From contig JAQFWX010000008.1 in the NCBI GenBank assembly GCA_027605045.1, positions 1 through 64,000 on the forward strand: a stretch of 64,000 nucleotides of DNA. The letters run 5' to 3'. Origin of the DNA: Phallus indusiatus. Lineage: Eukaryota; Basidiomycota; Agaricomycetes; Phallales; Phallaceae. Every line of letters begins with the position of its first letter. Positions within the stretch are counted from its first letter, which is position 1. This document shows positions 22,530-35,280 of the stretch, piece after piece. Position numbers and translations under genes: made by a program. The notes under the pieces are model-generated. The model made no database searches. It worked only from the letters and a program-made list of their open reading frames with translations, and was not told the DNA's origin.

Positions 22530-25500
22530 CTACTTCCTCTCCCTTCTCTTTCCGCGCGCGACACTCTCAAATTTTTTTTCTCTTATTTGAATTCTCGGAA
22601 TCAGCAAAAACGCAAGTTTAAGGTAGGGTATGGTGGGTGGGGGGCTGCGAATGTCGTGTGTTTTCGCGGTCATCCTTCCGAATCCTATAAGTGGTTTTTT
22701 TTTGATACGTTGCCGCAAAACGTCCCAACTATGACTTCGCGTCGTCAATCTTCCAAATGCTTCCAGCGGGGCAGTACCCGTTGAACCGAGTTCACCTGTA
22801 CTTTCTCGTCTCCTCAACGGTACGGCACGAGCACCACCACCATTACCACCACCGCTACCACCACCACTATTGCCAGCGTTATTATTACTTTGCTGCGACT
22901 GTAATAGTTGACTCGACTGGCTAGGCGACGTTTCCGAAGGACCACCAGCAACATTGCCACCACTTCCACTATTACCACCCGGCGAACTCGACAAGACTCG
23001 CATATCGTCCATTCCTCGTTTAACAGCAAGTAGGATGTCATCCGTCCTGGCTAACAATTTTTCCAAGCGTTTCCTTTCTTGGTGCAATACCACGAAATGC
23101 GCGTTAAGATCTTCATAGGTAGGAATCGAACTACTTGCACCAGCAACAGCAGACGATGATGACGCTGATGACATATTAGACGAAGTCGCCATATTAAGAT
23201 GATGGTGATGATGTGGTGAAGGCCCGCGATGCATAGGGCTTCCGGCAGACGAAGACGCGTCTTGAATGGGAGACGGTGATCCTTTGAAACCCGGTAAAAA
23301 CGGATGCGAATGAGTGTGCGATAGAGGTGGTAACTGAACGTTTCCAGTAGCACTCAAATTAGGACTACCCCCTCCACCGCCCCCGCCGCTATTTTCAGCT
23401 TGAGGATGTGAGAACGGCGATCGTCGCGACCCGCTAGAACCAGCGTAGCTGAAACTTCTCGTCGCACCGCCTCCCATGTGAGCGTGAGCATGGTGCGATA
23501 TTTGATGCTGCTGTCCACCTCCTACATGCGCATGACCAGATAATACATCCAACTCTGACAACGACGGTAAATCAAATCCACCATGTCCGCTATGAGGCGA
23601 ATGCAGTTGATGACCAGGATTAGACGACGAATGACCATGACTATCCCATGCATGAGAAGGAAGCACATTCACGGGTGTCAACCGCTCTCCACTTTCCGGA
23701 TGTAATGTTTGCATTTGTTCAACGCTTGACTCGCGGTCACTGTTATTACTCCGCGTGCGACGAAGCTTTTTGCGCTGAGGCTCAGCAGCTGCATGTTCAG
23801 AATCGTACGCCAGTTCATGCTGAAGACCCAAAGGAGCCGTTACACTCCGTCTGCTAGCCTTTCCTAATGCATCGAGCGCTTCAGCAGCGTCCCGGTCCGA
23901 CATTGTCGTATTAAGACCACCAGGTGATAACGGATTGGATGGGGACGAATTGGAGTTATTATTCAATTGAGGAACGAATGTGTGTGTTTGCCCTGATGAA
24001 ACTGGCGCAGTCGCACTTGGAACAGCGCCTGAAGCTGCGGGAACACGTTTACGTCGTTTAATGACGGTCTTTTTCAAGGAGTTCGGACGATGAGTTCCGT
24101 GCAGTTTATAATATAAACCTATAATAGGCCAGATGAGTATTTCGTCAGTTCCTTTTTCTGAAAGAGGAGAAAAAGATATGCAAGATTGAAAAAAAAAAAG
24201 CGGGAAACGAAAGAATTATCGTATCAGATAAGGGTAAAAGACGCCCGCCTGCTAGAAACTGTATGGTCCGTGCGTGTGAGCAGGGAACGGACAGTACAAA
24301 ATCCCATGATAAAACAAGCGACCATACATCCGTAGCCAGCCGGTCGCATAGATGAGGGAAATTTTTTCTTTGATAAATTTAAAACACGCCCACGGCAAAG
24401 GTCCCCGCCAAAGACGGATCCGTGAATGAGCAAATAGAGGAAAAAAAAAGATCGAAGCGAACGAATAGGAATAGGGAAAAAAAAGAGAGAGCGAGATAGA
24501 GGAAAATCTTCACACTTACCGCAAGCGTTACATATATTATTTCCAGCATCGTCTCGTCTCCATAAAGGCGTAGTACTTGTTCCACAATTTGCACAACTCA
24601 AAGCACCTACAGGCGCTCGACCTCGTCCACGGTTGATAGAAGCGTTGTTTGCGCCCCATTGCCATTTCCCGAATCTGGCGACGGCTCACTCTGGCTATTA
24701 GCCGCTGCTGCCTCATGAGCGGCTGCTGAAGCCAGAACAGCGGCGGCCGCTGTTTCTTGAGCTGAGTGTGCTGAATGAGAGAGGATATTATTAAATGTAG
24801 GACATCCTGCACAGGCTGAAGCACCACCTGTGCCATCACAGCGACCGTCGCCGGGACAAGTACCACTTCCGGAGTGCCTTTGTGATTGCTGAGAGTCTGA
24901 CATGGGAGATGCGGCTGGTGTCAACAACGCAGGCATTAGCCCCTGTTTGGGTAGTGTGGATACTGGAGGAGCATTTGCAGGAGGAGTTTGCTGTTGCTGT
25001 TGTGTCGATGACTGTTGTTGTTGTTGCTGCGATTGTTGTTGTTGTTGTTGCTGCTGCTGTTGCGGCTGCGACTGTTGTTGTTGCGATTGCTGCTGAGAGG
25101 GTGCTGTAGATGAAACGGATTGCATCTGGTCTGTAGAAGCTGGACTGGGAGTGCGACCAAGGTTGGGAGGTCGGGCTGTACGACGAGCTTTGAGATAGAG
25201 ACCTACAAAGCATGAAACAGGTTAGCGAAAAAAGTATGATTAAAAGAGTATATACAAACGAAAAAATAAAGTTGGATTGGAAAGAACAATAACATGATAA
25301 TTTAGCAACAAATAAGAGGGGATATCTCGAGGGCTAGATTGCCCTGGCCTCGCGGGAGACACGCCCAAGACGGCTAGACTGCAAGCCAACGAGCGGAAGA
25401 AAATGGCAAATGACAATGTATAGGTTATAAGAAAGAGTAAAAAGGAAATGAAAGCATACAGAACGGTCGTTTCATAAAAATAAATAAAAGAGCAGCTTGA

Positions 25501-25861
25501 AAAAAGCTGCCGCAAGCACTCGGAGACCAAAATACTCACCACACGCGTTGCAGATGGTTCTGCCCTCAGCGTCGCGCCTCCAGAGCGGCGTTGAGCTTGT
25601 GCCACAATTAACACATTTTTGGCCGGAGTCAGACATGGCAGAAGGAGATACAGATGGTGTTGTTGAGGCTGAGTTATCGGCTGTAGGAGGAGCTGAAGGT
25701 AGCTGGGAGTGCAAGTCCTGGGCGAACCTCGAGTCTTGGGACGGGGTGTCAGTTGCGGAAATAGATGGCGGAGGAGTAAAAGGCTGCATTCCGTGTGATA
25801 TAGGAAGTCTATGATGAGGTAAATTTGAGGAAACAGGAGTTTCCAACACCAACGGCGACAT
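22530..25861 (-). CDS. Two-finger GATA transcription factor, Urbs1/SRE/Fep1-type iron regulator
   Basis: Four minus-strand exons (25861-25540, 25202-24690, 24606-24520, 24118-22530) give about 836 residues. Finger 1 is C-x2-C-x17-C-x2-C at about residues 83-107; finger 2 is the same at 283-307. Between them lies C-x5-C-x8-C-x2-C at 223-241, the cysteine motif that distinguishes fungal iron-responsive GATA repressors of siderophore and iron-uptake genes. A polyglutamine tract precedes it. After finger 2 come a basic stretch, His/Ser/Gly-rich low complexity and a short coiled coil (about Glu-Arg-Lys-Arg-Leu-Glu-Lys-Leu-Leu). Both fingers are interrupted at the same phase-1 position after Cys-Asn-Ala-Cys, by introns of 337 and 401 nt. 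The last 60-70 codons are less certain. Confidence 0.88.
24991..25095. repeat. CAG/CAA-type trinucleotide tract (polyglutamine)
   Basis: Interrupted CTG/TTG repeats on the plus strand encode a Gln-rich run with Ser interruptions in the GATA factor, between the first finger and the Cys-rich motif. Mixed CAG and CAA codons suggest selection for glutamine and not a pure slippage repeat. Length polymorphism between strains would be expected. Confidence 0.85.
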
Positions 25862-28800
25862 CTGAGCAAAAGTCGAAATGGGGAGGAACAGAAAATCAGA
25901 CGTTGAGGTTGAGAGCCGTCCTCAGCTCTTTCCTTATCAACTCCGGCATCACTGACCAATCATATGCCGCGCATTACAAATATTACATAAGCCACAATCT
26001 AATCTCTCTCTAGACTCCTTTCAGTGAGTGACTGTGTGTGCCATCCCACTCCCCTCCCGGCTTTTGCTGTATTGTGATATCTCCCAGTCACCCCCTCGAA
26101 CTTCATTTTCCCCCGTGTTTCTCCCCCAGCAGCCGTCGGCAGAATCTGGTGGAATGGCTTCTTTTCCTGCCCAATCACCGCGAAGCGGTTACACCGTCTA
26201 TGACACGAAGATCTGCCACTGGGGTTTGCACTTTTGAATCTTTCGAAAGATAAATATTCAGATAAATGGACAGATAGGTAGATCGTACTATCACTTATCA
26301 CAGAGTGCATGCAGTAAACCTGTTTGCAACTCGATCAAACGACACGATTTGATTATTTTAAATTTATTGGCGAAGGGTTCGCCTCCGAACACCTGCTGTA
26401 TATGTAAATTTCGAGTCCCATTATTTAATTATGCGTCCTCCACTCGCATAACGGCCGCCCGTAGCTTCCGTTGTGTATATGAATCACGATTTATCATTTC
26501 TGGACTCAAAATGCATATCACAAGACCTGTGATCAGCCTCGAAGCGCGGGTTAGGGTTATTATTTTGAACTGGCCAACAACAGCAACAGTATAGAATTGC
26601 AAATGCGATTTTATCCCCCATCCCCCATCCTTCAGAACCCTTCAGAATCAGGAGAGGCTCTCCTTGGTTTTCTTTTCCCTCTCACTTTTCCCCCTTTCTT
26701 GCTGCGGTTGCCAATATAAAAAGATTTTTAGGGAAAAAGTGGCGTGGTTATGTACGTCTATAGTGTCCCGCCAGCGCCTGATTTGAACAATTCATCGGGT
26801 CCAGATAACACTTCACGTGGCGGCAAATACCATGCCGTGTCAGGATGATAATCGGCTTGATCAGATAATCAAGACAAACTAAATTAGCACACAATCGGGA
26901 TCTATTCTCAAATATATTCATGTTGATTACATCATGGCCTTTTGCCCCATATAAACAAAAAAATTGTATCTGATGACTATTATATAGTCCCGAGTGCGCC
27001 AGAGGCAAGGAACAGAAGGGTTTGTATGGCTTGTCTTCCCTCTCTCTTTTTGAGAGGCAAGCCCACATCTCTCCCAAAACTACTTCCGGTCAATGCGCCA
27101 ACGCGTCAAATTTCTCAGGGCCAGACAAACTTCAGATCACGAGTCTGTTCTCAGAAGCGATGATGTAGGATTTTAGCTTTTTCACCGGACAGCGGAAATG
27201 AACTAAACAATTTTTACGTCCAGGAAAGATCAAAAGAGGGGGAAAAACACTTCAGAACTGCCCCCGGACCCCAGGTTATGGCTATAAACGCTATTGAGGC
27301 AACCACTAAAGAACCATGTATGTACTACTGGATTATCTTTCCAAGCAAGGAGAAGAAACATGATGCATCATGGAAGTTATGATGATGCGCGATTAACGCC
27401 GTTGCTCGATGCCCGAATGCCCGGCTAAAATAAGGTACAGAATCAACGCTGCGGTGAGTGCCTCCATTATGCAGGCCTCGACTTCTAGAGCTGATTTTTT
27501 TCTGGTGACACAGTGTCAAGCTTCACATATCTCCTGTTATCGGCCTAATATATTCCAATTAAACGGAAGACCTTATTACATTGAGTTTCTTTTTCTGTAA
27601 GATGATCTATTTGATGAGTGCATTGGCAACTGTTGGGAGATGCGATTGCAACCAACTGTCGAGCTCGATCTAATCAAATCCGGCCTCAACTGTATACGTG
27701 CAACCCTTTGATTGTTTCCTGCCAAGCGCTACAACAAAACGGAGGAACTCTACGGATTCGATTCAGTTCCGGATGTATCTTGTATGTATAGGAGTGCCCT
27801 GAATGCCTCCGTTCTTCCTCTGCGGAAGAAGATCAGGATCCATACCGAACAGAACACCAAAAAAAACAAAATTACTTCCCCATCTATAATCGAGGGGGAT
27901 CATCGCCGGCCTGACCACTTGTTCATCATCAATGTTCTCCCGACTTCGCTCGTCGACAAAAAAGAAAACACACACTTTCTTTAGAAAATCGCTGATGCTG
28001 GCACTATATATACACATATAAGCCAAAGAAGAACTTCTAAACATCCGAGTCACGTCATAATATGCGGGGAAGAGCCAAAATGCGCAACGACTTCCAATCA
28101 CGCAGTAAATGCGCAGACATAACCTAGACCTCGTTCAATGTTACGTATAAAAGAATCACGCTGGCCAGTAAGAATCACTGTCAAGTGTCGGCTAAACTTG
28201 GCGCCGCCCCGCCTTGTCAACGATGTGCTTGAGCTTAAACTGGTCAAGATGAGGGCCTTGTCAACTCAACTCAACTCTTCTCTTGTTATAAAACATCGGA
28301 AATTGAAGATCTTTGTATGTTCATAAACTCTCAGTTTCGGGCTCCGTTTTCATAATATGTACTACATCAATACGGATTTGGACATTCCAAGTCTCAGAAT
28401 ATACATATGCACAAACATTATGGACATCTCGGAGAAAAAAGTCCTAATAGACCCTTTCAACACGCGTTGTAGAAAATTCCAGACGCATTTTATTTTTGTA
28501 TCTATGCACCCCATACATGATACGTTCATTCAAGATGAATTAAGAGAACCTCTCCCAGGAATCCGGCGTCGTATACAACACCAATACCATGGAATGCGTA
28601 TACAAAATACATATATCATGAGTATAGTATAACCGCTTCCATTTGTATATTGCCACTGGAAACCATTTCACCCGTTTATATACAGTGCTTCTGCTGACTT
28701 TAATGGCGAACCCCCATCGGTGATATGTAATACAGTACATTTTGATATGTAACCCCACATGAAATGAACTAATCAAATATCATTAACTTTAATTTCCTAT

Positions 28801-29478
28801 TATGCGTTTGTATGTAACAAAAAAGCTCGCGAAGCCTGAGAGAGAACACGGGCCAAGCCGATTCCATTTCCACCTTCCTACGCATTTATTCAAGAGGGGC
28901 TCGTGACCCTATTTTTCCCTTCCCTTCCCTCTATTTCATTTTTTTTTGAGTGCATGCATCGGGGTGAGGTTGTACACTTTTTTCAAATTATAATATTGCC
29001 CAAAATATACAAGGTATTGCTGTATGAAGAAGAGAGAAAGAGAAAGAAAAATGCAAGCACCAGAAAGATGGAAAAAAATAAATGTACCATGTCGTACCAT
29101 ACCAAAGTCTTTTATAAAATGAACAAACGGCCAAACAGGGCACCTTAACCTCCATTGACCAATTAAAAAGAAAACGCAGAAAATAGGAAAATAGTTCCTC
29201 TGATAGCCGAAAAACCTCAACGAGAGGGGAAAGGGGCAAATAAGAGGATAACGGTAGAATGCATCAGTCATACGCACTGGTGCAATAAGGAAAAGTAAGC
29301 TCGATAAAGAGAAAATATTGCTGTCGTGGAGTATGCCAAGGTCGAGATAATGTAATACCTGGATTTTGCCGAGGTCATGGTACATGTCATGATGATAGAG
29401 CTTGTCGAAAAAAATGCCCCTTTGTCTGGTGACTAAATGAAGCCATGCATGCTGATGATAATACAACCCGGAGTTGAT
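25862..29478. other. Intergenic, 3.6 kb, no gene supported
   Basis: This region holds the promoter side of the GATA gene and the 3' side of the protease at 29479-31407. Several short open frames exist on both strands, but none shows family motifs or a consistent splice model. No tRNA or repeat was recognised. Confidence 0.45.
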
Positions 29479-31407
29479 TTAATACTGAGCAGGAAAGGGA
29501 TTTTCTATACAGGACGGGATGCAGAGAGGGAGAAAGAAAGAGGCGCAATGTTCACGATAGTCGAAATCCGAGTAACCACCAGCATAAAATAAGAGAACGG
29601 TAAAACTCGGACCCGACGAATTCCAGCTTTTTGAAATTGTTCTGTGACCGGAACTAGTAGCTCGAATAGTAGCTTTCGCAGGATTCATGGCAAATGCCGG
29701 TGTAGGTAACGAACCACCACCAGAAACAGCAAGTGATTTGGCAACCGGAGAAAGTGAGGCAAACCCAACTGAAGGTGGATCATACCGAAAGACGGAGTAG
29801 ACATTTTTCTGAGAAAAAAAAATATAAAAAAAGGGGAAATTTTACTTTTTTCTTGAACAAGACTCTTACCAAAAAAGTATCTCCGATGATCCAAGCAGGT
29901 AAGTTTCCCTGATTTTCTAATTCGAAAAAGGCACCAACGCAAGTATTGTTAGCAATTTCCTGAAGCATAAAATCAACTGGTTCAATGCTCCATATTCGCC
30001 CTCCGAAAGACAGGTTTATAGAAACCTCGGTGTCACATGCTGTAAAATGAAAAGCACATGTCAAATGAATTGGAGGAAAAGGAAAAAAGGCGTTGCAAAA
30101 AGAAAACACGAACGGTAAGTGTAGTAATTTTCGTAATCTCCCGAGCCAGGCGCAGATCCCGGAATGTTGCTGAAAATTTCGCTGATGAGGTTCGACGGAC
30201 CACCGATTAGTGTAGTTCCTGTGTCAATAGCTGCAAACGAAGCCGATCCTGGAGGCAATGAAACATCAGCGCCTTGTACTGTGAGTGCTGTTTATGAGAG
30301 GGATCAGTTGCTTGAAAAAATCCAATGACTCATAAATTAAAACACATGATGTGACTGACAGGTTAAGGTCAGGATCCAATATGATTGCAATCCTGAAGGT
30401 AATGGCAGATATTCGATGTCACCATTGTAGAGACTCGCACTGCCAAGACAAAGAAGAAAGATATCATCAATGAGGGAATTCGCATACTATAACGGTAATA
30501 AAAATTGTATTACTTGGTTGCGCCCAGTGTAAATACACCTCCGGGTTCATCCGGTTCAGCGTGAGGATCATTAGCAAACCTATATAAATCACAAGAACAA
30601 AAAAAACGTCACTTTCGCACATTCTCCGTGACTGCGAGAAGTTTTCGAGAGAAGACAATACCTTGTTAGGAAGAAACTAAACAGGGGAGACTCCAGTGCA
30701 CCTCCAGCTGCGAGATTTTGCCAAAACGGATTGGCTCGGGAAATTGCGATACTTTGGAAGGCAAGACCAAGCAAGCCATTTACGGGATCAAATAAAAGGG
30801 TGGAAGAGATTTCATCGCAGACAGCTGAAAGAAAGACGTTAATTCAAAATCATGGGTTTCCACAAAAGAAAGAAAGAGCCTCACCAAAAGTTTGCCCAGT
30901 AACTTGAAAATCTGACATCTGAACAACGTCCTGAGCGAGCGTTCCCGATGCTTCACCGCTCCCATACGTTATTTGAAAAGGCTGCGAGAGATTTTTGAAT
31001 GTCGACGAAGCAGAGCTACTGAACCCGGAAACCCCTGTATCGCAAACGTCGCAACTCTTCTCGACTATCCACAAGTCGGATGATCCAGTATCAAGGATGA
31101 CATTGAAAGATTTGGGAGGAGTTCCGATTCCGATTGTACCGTAATAACTACTGTCACTATTCTGATTCACAAGTTGTGTACTGCCGGACAAGGAACGTTT
31201 TGAGAGGCGATGTGGGGTAGAAGATGAGTCGGGAACCTTGTATTTCGAGCGAAGATGCGCCCCCTGTTCGCGAAACCAGCTTGAATCGCGATGAGACTTT
31301 TGTCTCCTAATCAATGCGATATCAAGCCCGTCTGCTGTGGTAAAAGCTGGCCGAATAAGCAGAAGCAGACACAAAAAAATAAATGTTGATGGGAAGACTG
31401 TCTTCAT
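29479..31407 (-). CDS. Secreted pepsin-like aspartic protease (intact)
   Basis: Seven exons on the minus strand (31407-30885, 30824-30662, 30579-30514, 30439-30360, 30287-30114, 30039-29870, 29808-29479) splice in phase to 501 residues. A signal peptide (about 1-24) and propeptide end near Lys-Arg at 70-71, a plausible kexin site. The first catalytic motif is Asp-Thr-Gly-Ser-Ser (about 106-110), the flap Tyr-Gly-Ser-Gly, and the second motif Asp-Thr-Gly-Thr-Thr-Leu in exon 5. The last exon adds a Ser-rich tail with a hydrophobic stretch, so surface anchoring is possible. Intron positions and sequence differ clearly from the cluster at 1-7 kb; it is not a recent relative. I chose the Met at 31407, which begins a standard signal peptide; an upstream in-frame Met exists at 31446. 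Confidence 0.9.
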
Positions 31408-32069
31408 GATTCTGGTCGACCAGGACCTGAAAAGACAACGCAACAAAGAAAAAGGTGAGTTAATAGCACATTGATGTGGAAAGAAAGGAGTGAGTAGTTT
31501 GCTTTTTTTAGGAAATGGTAATGAAAAAGGTGGAGAGGGTGGAAGGAGCGGATTTTTCGGAACGGAAAAGGATCTTAGAGTGCAAGCCTTGGCTTCGACG
31601 AAGTTGGAAAAATGCCGGAATGCCGTGCTGCGCTAGCAACCGGAACAAAGCAACAATCACTTACGTCATTGTCACACGATACCAATATCGCCATCCCATC
31701 CTGGTCAACTTGAAGTCAAGGATTCACAACCAGAGTTGAGAGAAGAAAGGAAAACAGAAATTGCGCGGAATTAAACAGCTGCGGGCGACAAAGAGTGAAA
31801 GACACCATACAAACGGCGGTCAGCCTTTCCCGAACATCGACTAGACTGCTGGATTCTATGGTGTATATAAATAAAGTAAGCGAATGAATGCAAGAATACA
31901 AGAACGGGAGAATGGGAGGGGCGATAGTCAAATTCTGCCAGCGGTGGAGCGCTCCTCACGCAATTATTGCCATGGCATGTCGTGACACGATTATCAAAAA
32001 AACTACCTTATTCTTGTGCCGTGCATATGTATTACATAGCAGTCATTTTGGACAAATTCAAAGCGTCAA

Positions 32070-33794
32070 TTAGGGGAACCACGCCCATATCTCTATTTCC
32101 TCAGCAACACCGAATCCAGAACCGGAGTTTAAGCAGTTGTCCTGTACACCGCATTGCGCAGTGATCTTATCAATCAAAATCAACGCAACTCCTTTTTCTT
32201 CAAGCATACCCCAAAGCTTTCGTTCCGCCTCTTCGCGTTGCTTATAGGCCATTAAAATATAAGGTCGACCAGCAGAAGCTTCGCCATCGTTAGCGCCGAA
32301 TGCCTCGTCTGTAGGCTGTTTGACAAGGTTACAAATAGTCCGAACAAGGGAGGGAAATGATGCAGTGTTATAAGTCACATCTGCCATACTGCCATTCATA
32401 TATCAATAATGAGCCTGTATAGATTATTGTTCGAGAGATCACAGACATTACCAGGTCAAGTGGCATCGCGGCTTCCGGGGGAAAACGGTCACAGTCCCAA
32501 TCTAAGATTAATGGCTTGATAACCACAGACGGAAATGCATGTTTGTTTACAGAGATATTGTGATTAATAATTGAAATCGCAGACGCTGGAAATATGATTA
32601 TTATTGACGTTTAATGAAGCAATGATGTAAAGCCCCTGTGGTAGTGGACACACCTTGATCACTTGCAAGGACTTCCGCAACTCGTTTCGGGCAAAATCGA
32701 TGAAATAAAGCGGCAAGACAAATAGAAACTATTCCAGTTCCACAACCTATAGGTGAATGCCGTTTGAATTGCAAAGAAAGATAACTTCTTTTTTAGGTTG
32801 CCTACCTAATTCAAGAACACGGATTCGCGAAGATGCGTCACCAGAATATATTCGTTCCCATAAACGGGTCTTTGACGGTTTAAATATATCCTCGGCTTTC
32901 TCATGTGTTATAAAAAGCTGAGAAAGCCATGAACTAAGCATTAGTCCGCTGTCCCAGATTTTCTAGCATGACACATGAGGGAACTTGAATCGAATAGACT
33001 TGGAACAATTAAGCTCACCTTATCCAAATCGAAGGAGGTGTCTTCTCTGAGACATATTACGGCGGGAGTGCAAGAATTCGCGAAATCTGATTCAACAGCC
33101 GTGGTAGAATTGGCTGAAGAATCAAGAACACCAGTATGGGCAACAGACGGTGCTGGGATCAAATAAACCTCTCGATCTGACTTTGTTTGGCAGTGTAAGA
33201 ACCAGCTTCTTTACCAGAATTTTTAGCCAGAATGTTGCCTTTGCCTTTATTCTTCTTTAGTGAGCTCGGCGCGGAAACTCGAGAATCGTTCTCGATTCTA
33301 ATAGGCAAACTAAAGACAGGGAAAGGCAAACCGCCCAGATCTCGTTTCGTCAAATCGATAATAACGGAATTGAATGGGTCTTTCGAAGGGGGCGTATTAC
33401 CTCCAATAATAGAAGTTGGCGATTGGCAGAACAAGGCCAATCTCCATTCTCCGCCCCGTGCATCGGTATGAGGGGATGGAACAGAAAGAGCCTTGTACAT
33501 GGATGAAGTGTGCCATGTTGTCAATTTAATTTTAGGTGTCATGAATTCAAACGAATCCATAATTGAGTTGGATTGGCCATGGGGAACTGCTGGCCCTGCT
33601 TTTGAATCGGACGAGACACGGATCCATGCGTAATATATATCGATTGCCTCCTCAAGGTATGCGATTCGCAGGTCATTGGCAATTTGGGGAGTGAAAGTTA
33701 TTTCAACAGATCTTGAAAACAAGTTTCCTTTGCCATTTGAGCCAATATAGACGGATTGAGGAGGTGGTCGCAGAAAACTCAGATAGAAAAACAT
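32070..33794 (-). CDS. Putative protein-lysine methyltransferase (Methyltransf_16 family)
   Basis: Six exons (33794-33215, 33170-33019, 32962-32806, 32746-32654, 32585-32447, 32388-32070) give 479 residues in phase; the first intron is only 44 nt. Motifs of the METTL21-like, S-adenosylmethionine-dependent seven-beta-strand family are present: Ile-Trp-Asp-Ser-Gly-Leu near residue 246, the SAM-binding Val-Leu-Glu-Leu-Gly-Cys-Gly-Thr-Gly near 293, and Ile-Met-Ala-Asp-Val-Thr-Tyr-Asn-Thr near 375, where family members carry the (D/E)xxY-type post-II motif. The N-terminal 240 residues are a long family-specific extension. The substrate is unknown; relatives modify elongation factors or chaperones. 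The donor at 32446 (GTCTGT) was chosen because it restores frame. Confidence 0.85.
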
Positions 33795-34258
33795 TCTTAG
33801 TCAGCTCAATGCCGTCCGTCTTTTCCATTCTTACCATCAAGCCTGACAATACAAGTGCTGTTATGCGCCATACCATAAGTCTGCTCTGCCTTAATAATCA
33901 TTTTAACTCTTGCAGATTGAGCACATAAAGACCATCATATTTTATGTTAGGAGTCGCCACCACCACCACCATTCACAGTCCGCGACCATTGCCCACTAAT
34001 CTGCAATCCGGGCGATTTTCCAAGGCGTTCACTAATGCCCAAGCCAAAAACCCTTGATGTGTTATAACACAGGGTATACTATACCAGTGGCATAACCTTT
34101 CTCCCGCGGACGGATCCTGAAATACAAGAACCCAGCCCAACGAGCTCGTGACAGTGTACATACCTCCTTTCAACTGTACCACGCTGCTGTGATAGAACCG
34201 CCACCAATCACATTTTAAAAACATTCTCAGCTCCTCAAACATCAATAATTAAACTACA
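33795..34258. promoter_or_regulatory. Shared intergenic region of a divergent gene pair
   Basis: This is the only DNA between the start codons of the minus-strand methyltransferase and the plus-strand small gene, so both promoters must lie here. No clear TATA box was identified. It includes a short GTG/CAC repeat near 33957-33972. Confidence 0.4.
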
Positions 34259-34811
34259 ATGTCCACACTTCCAGGCTCCGATTCGTGCTACTACACTCCC
34301 AAAATGGAGGTAAGCAGAACCCGTTTTCATTCATCCGCCACTTTGTCTAAACTAATCTCTTTGCGCAGAAAACTGCAAACACTACTAAAGAATTCGATGC
34401 TTCTGACCGGACGAAGAGTTTCATAACTCTTTCTAATGCCCAAGGGCTAAACTTCTTGGATCAAATGCATCCAGAACCACGGCTTTTGCAAATTGAGTGT
34501 GAGAGGTTGAGAGTGAACAGGGTAAGCCATTTTTCGCCAGTGCGTCATGATGCTTGATACCAGACTATTAATGTTTGAATTTAGCCATTTGTACAAGCTG
34601 ATCGTGATCCTGCAAACCTAGGAATGGGTTTTGCACCTTCAGTCCTACGACAGCGCGCCACCGCATTCTTGAATGTTGTTTCTGTAAGCATACCGGACTA
34701 CTCCCAATTAACTATGAATGACGTATATATTTATAGTCGCGTCCTTCCAAACATAACTGGGATAAAAGTTATGACTCTCTGGCGCTTTTCGAAGTTCCGT
34801 TCAGGGCTTGA
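34259..34811 (+). CDS. Small protein of unknown function, 125 residues
   Basis: Four exons (34259-34309, 34369-34521, 34585-34683, 34737-34811) with three short canonical introns (52-63 nt) join in phase to a 125-residue protein. It begins Met-Ser-Thr-Leu-Pro-Gly-Ser-Asp and contains Asp-Pro-Ala-Asn-Leu-Gly-Met-Gly-Phe-Ala-Pro-Ser. It has no signal peptide, membrane segment or domain that I recognise. Four exons keeping frame across three introns argue that it is real. It is divergent from the methyltransferase, with about 460 bases between the start codons, so the two may share a promoter region. Confidence 0.65.
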
Positions 34812-35280
34812 TTTTCAGCCCTTCTGCTTTATTTGCGCAATATCGTCCACGTTGGATTCTGCTTGGGTTTGACAAGTCCTTTCACACTACTGTATTTTTA
34901 TACATATATTTGTACAATTACGTTTCAATGTTTTGAATCTTATATTTATTCCTATTTGTATCCAACAAGTTACTACAATATGATATACTACTGTTACAGG
35001 TATTCTCATTGTCCAGATTCCTCCGTTCCATAACCGTATATGATAGGGGATTTGCGATTAATCAAATATATATAAGTATAAGAATGGATAGATGTTGCTG
35101 AGATTGTTCAGAATGATGAAGGGAATGCGGTATTGGTCGGCACTGGTAAGGGTATACTTCTAGAAAAGAAGCCAGCGGATATGCTTAGAGATGAGAGAGA
35201 TGAGGAACGTGTAAAACAAAAAAAAAAGATACAATAGGAACTCAAGAACGAGAATGATGAGCACGGAAAGACAAGACAAA

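Noticed and set aside
24630..24700. Apparent frameshift between the polyglutamine part and the second GATA finger
   Set aside because: An 83-nt intron with a canonical donor GTGAGC and acceptor CTGTAG restores frame exactly, so no mutation is needed.
26545..26560. Single TTAGGGTT-like sequence suggesting a telomere
   Set aside because: Only one unit; a telomere or interstitial telomeric array needs tandem copies.
28936..29466. Minus-strand open frame of 176 codons just after the protease stop
   Set aside because: No recognisable domain, low-complexity aromatic content, and its position fits the 3' UTR of the protease gene.
33973..34245. Minus-strand open frame of 90 codons between the methyltransferase and the small gene
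   Set aside because: It looks protein-like but has no family motif, and I could not splice it in frame to the methyltransferase; kept out for lack of support.
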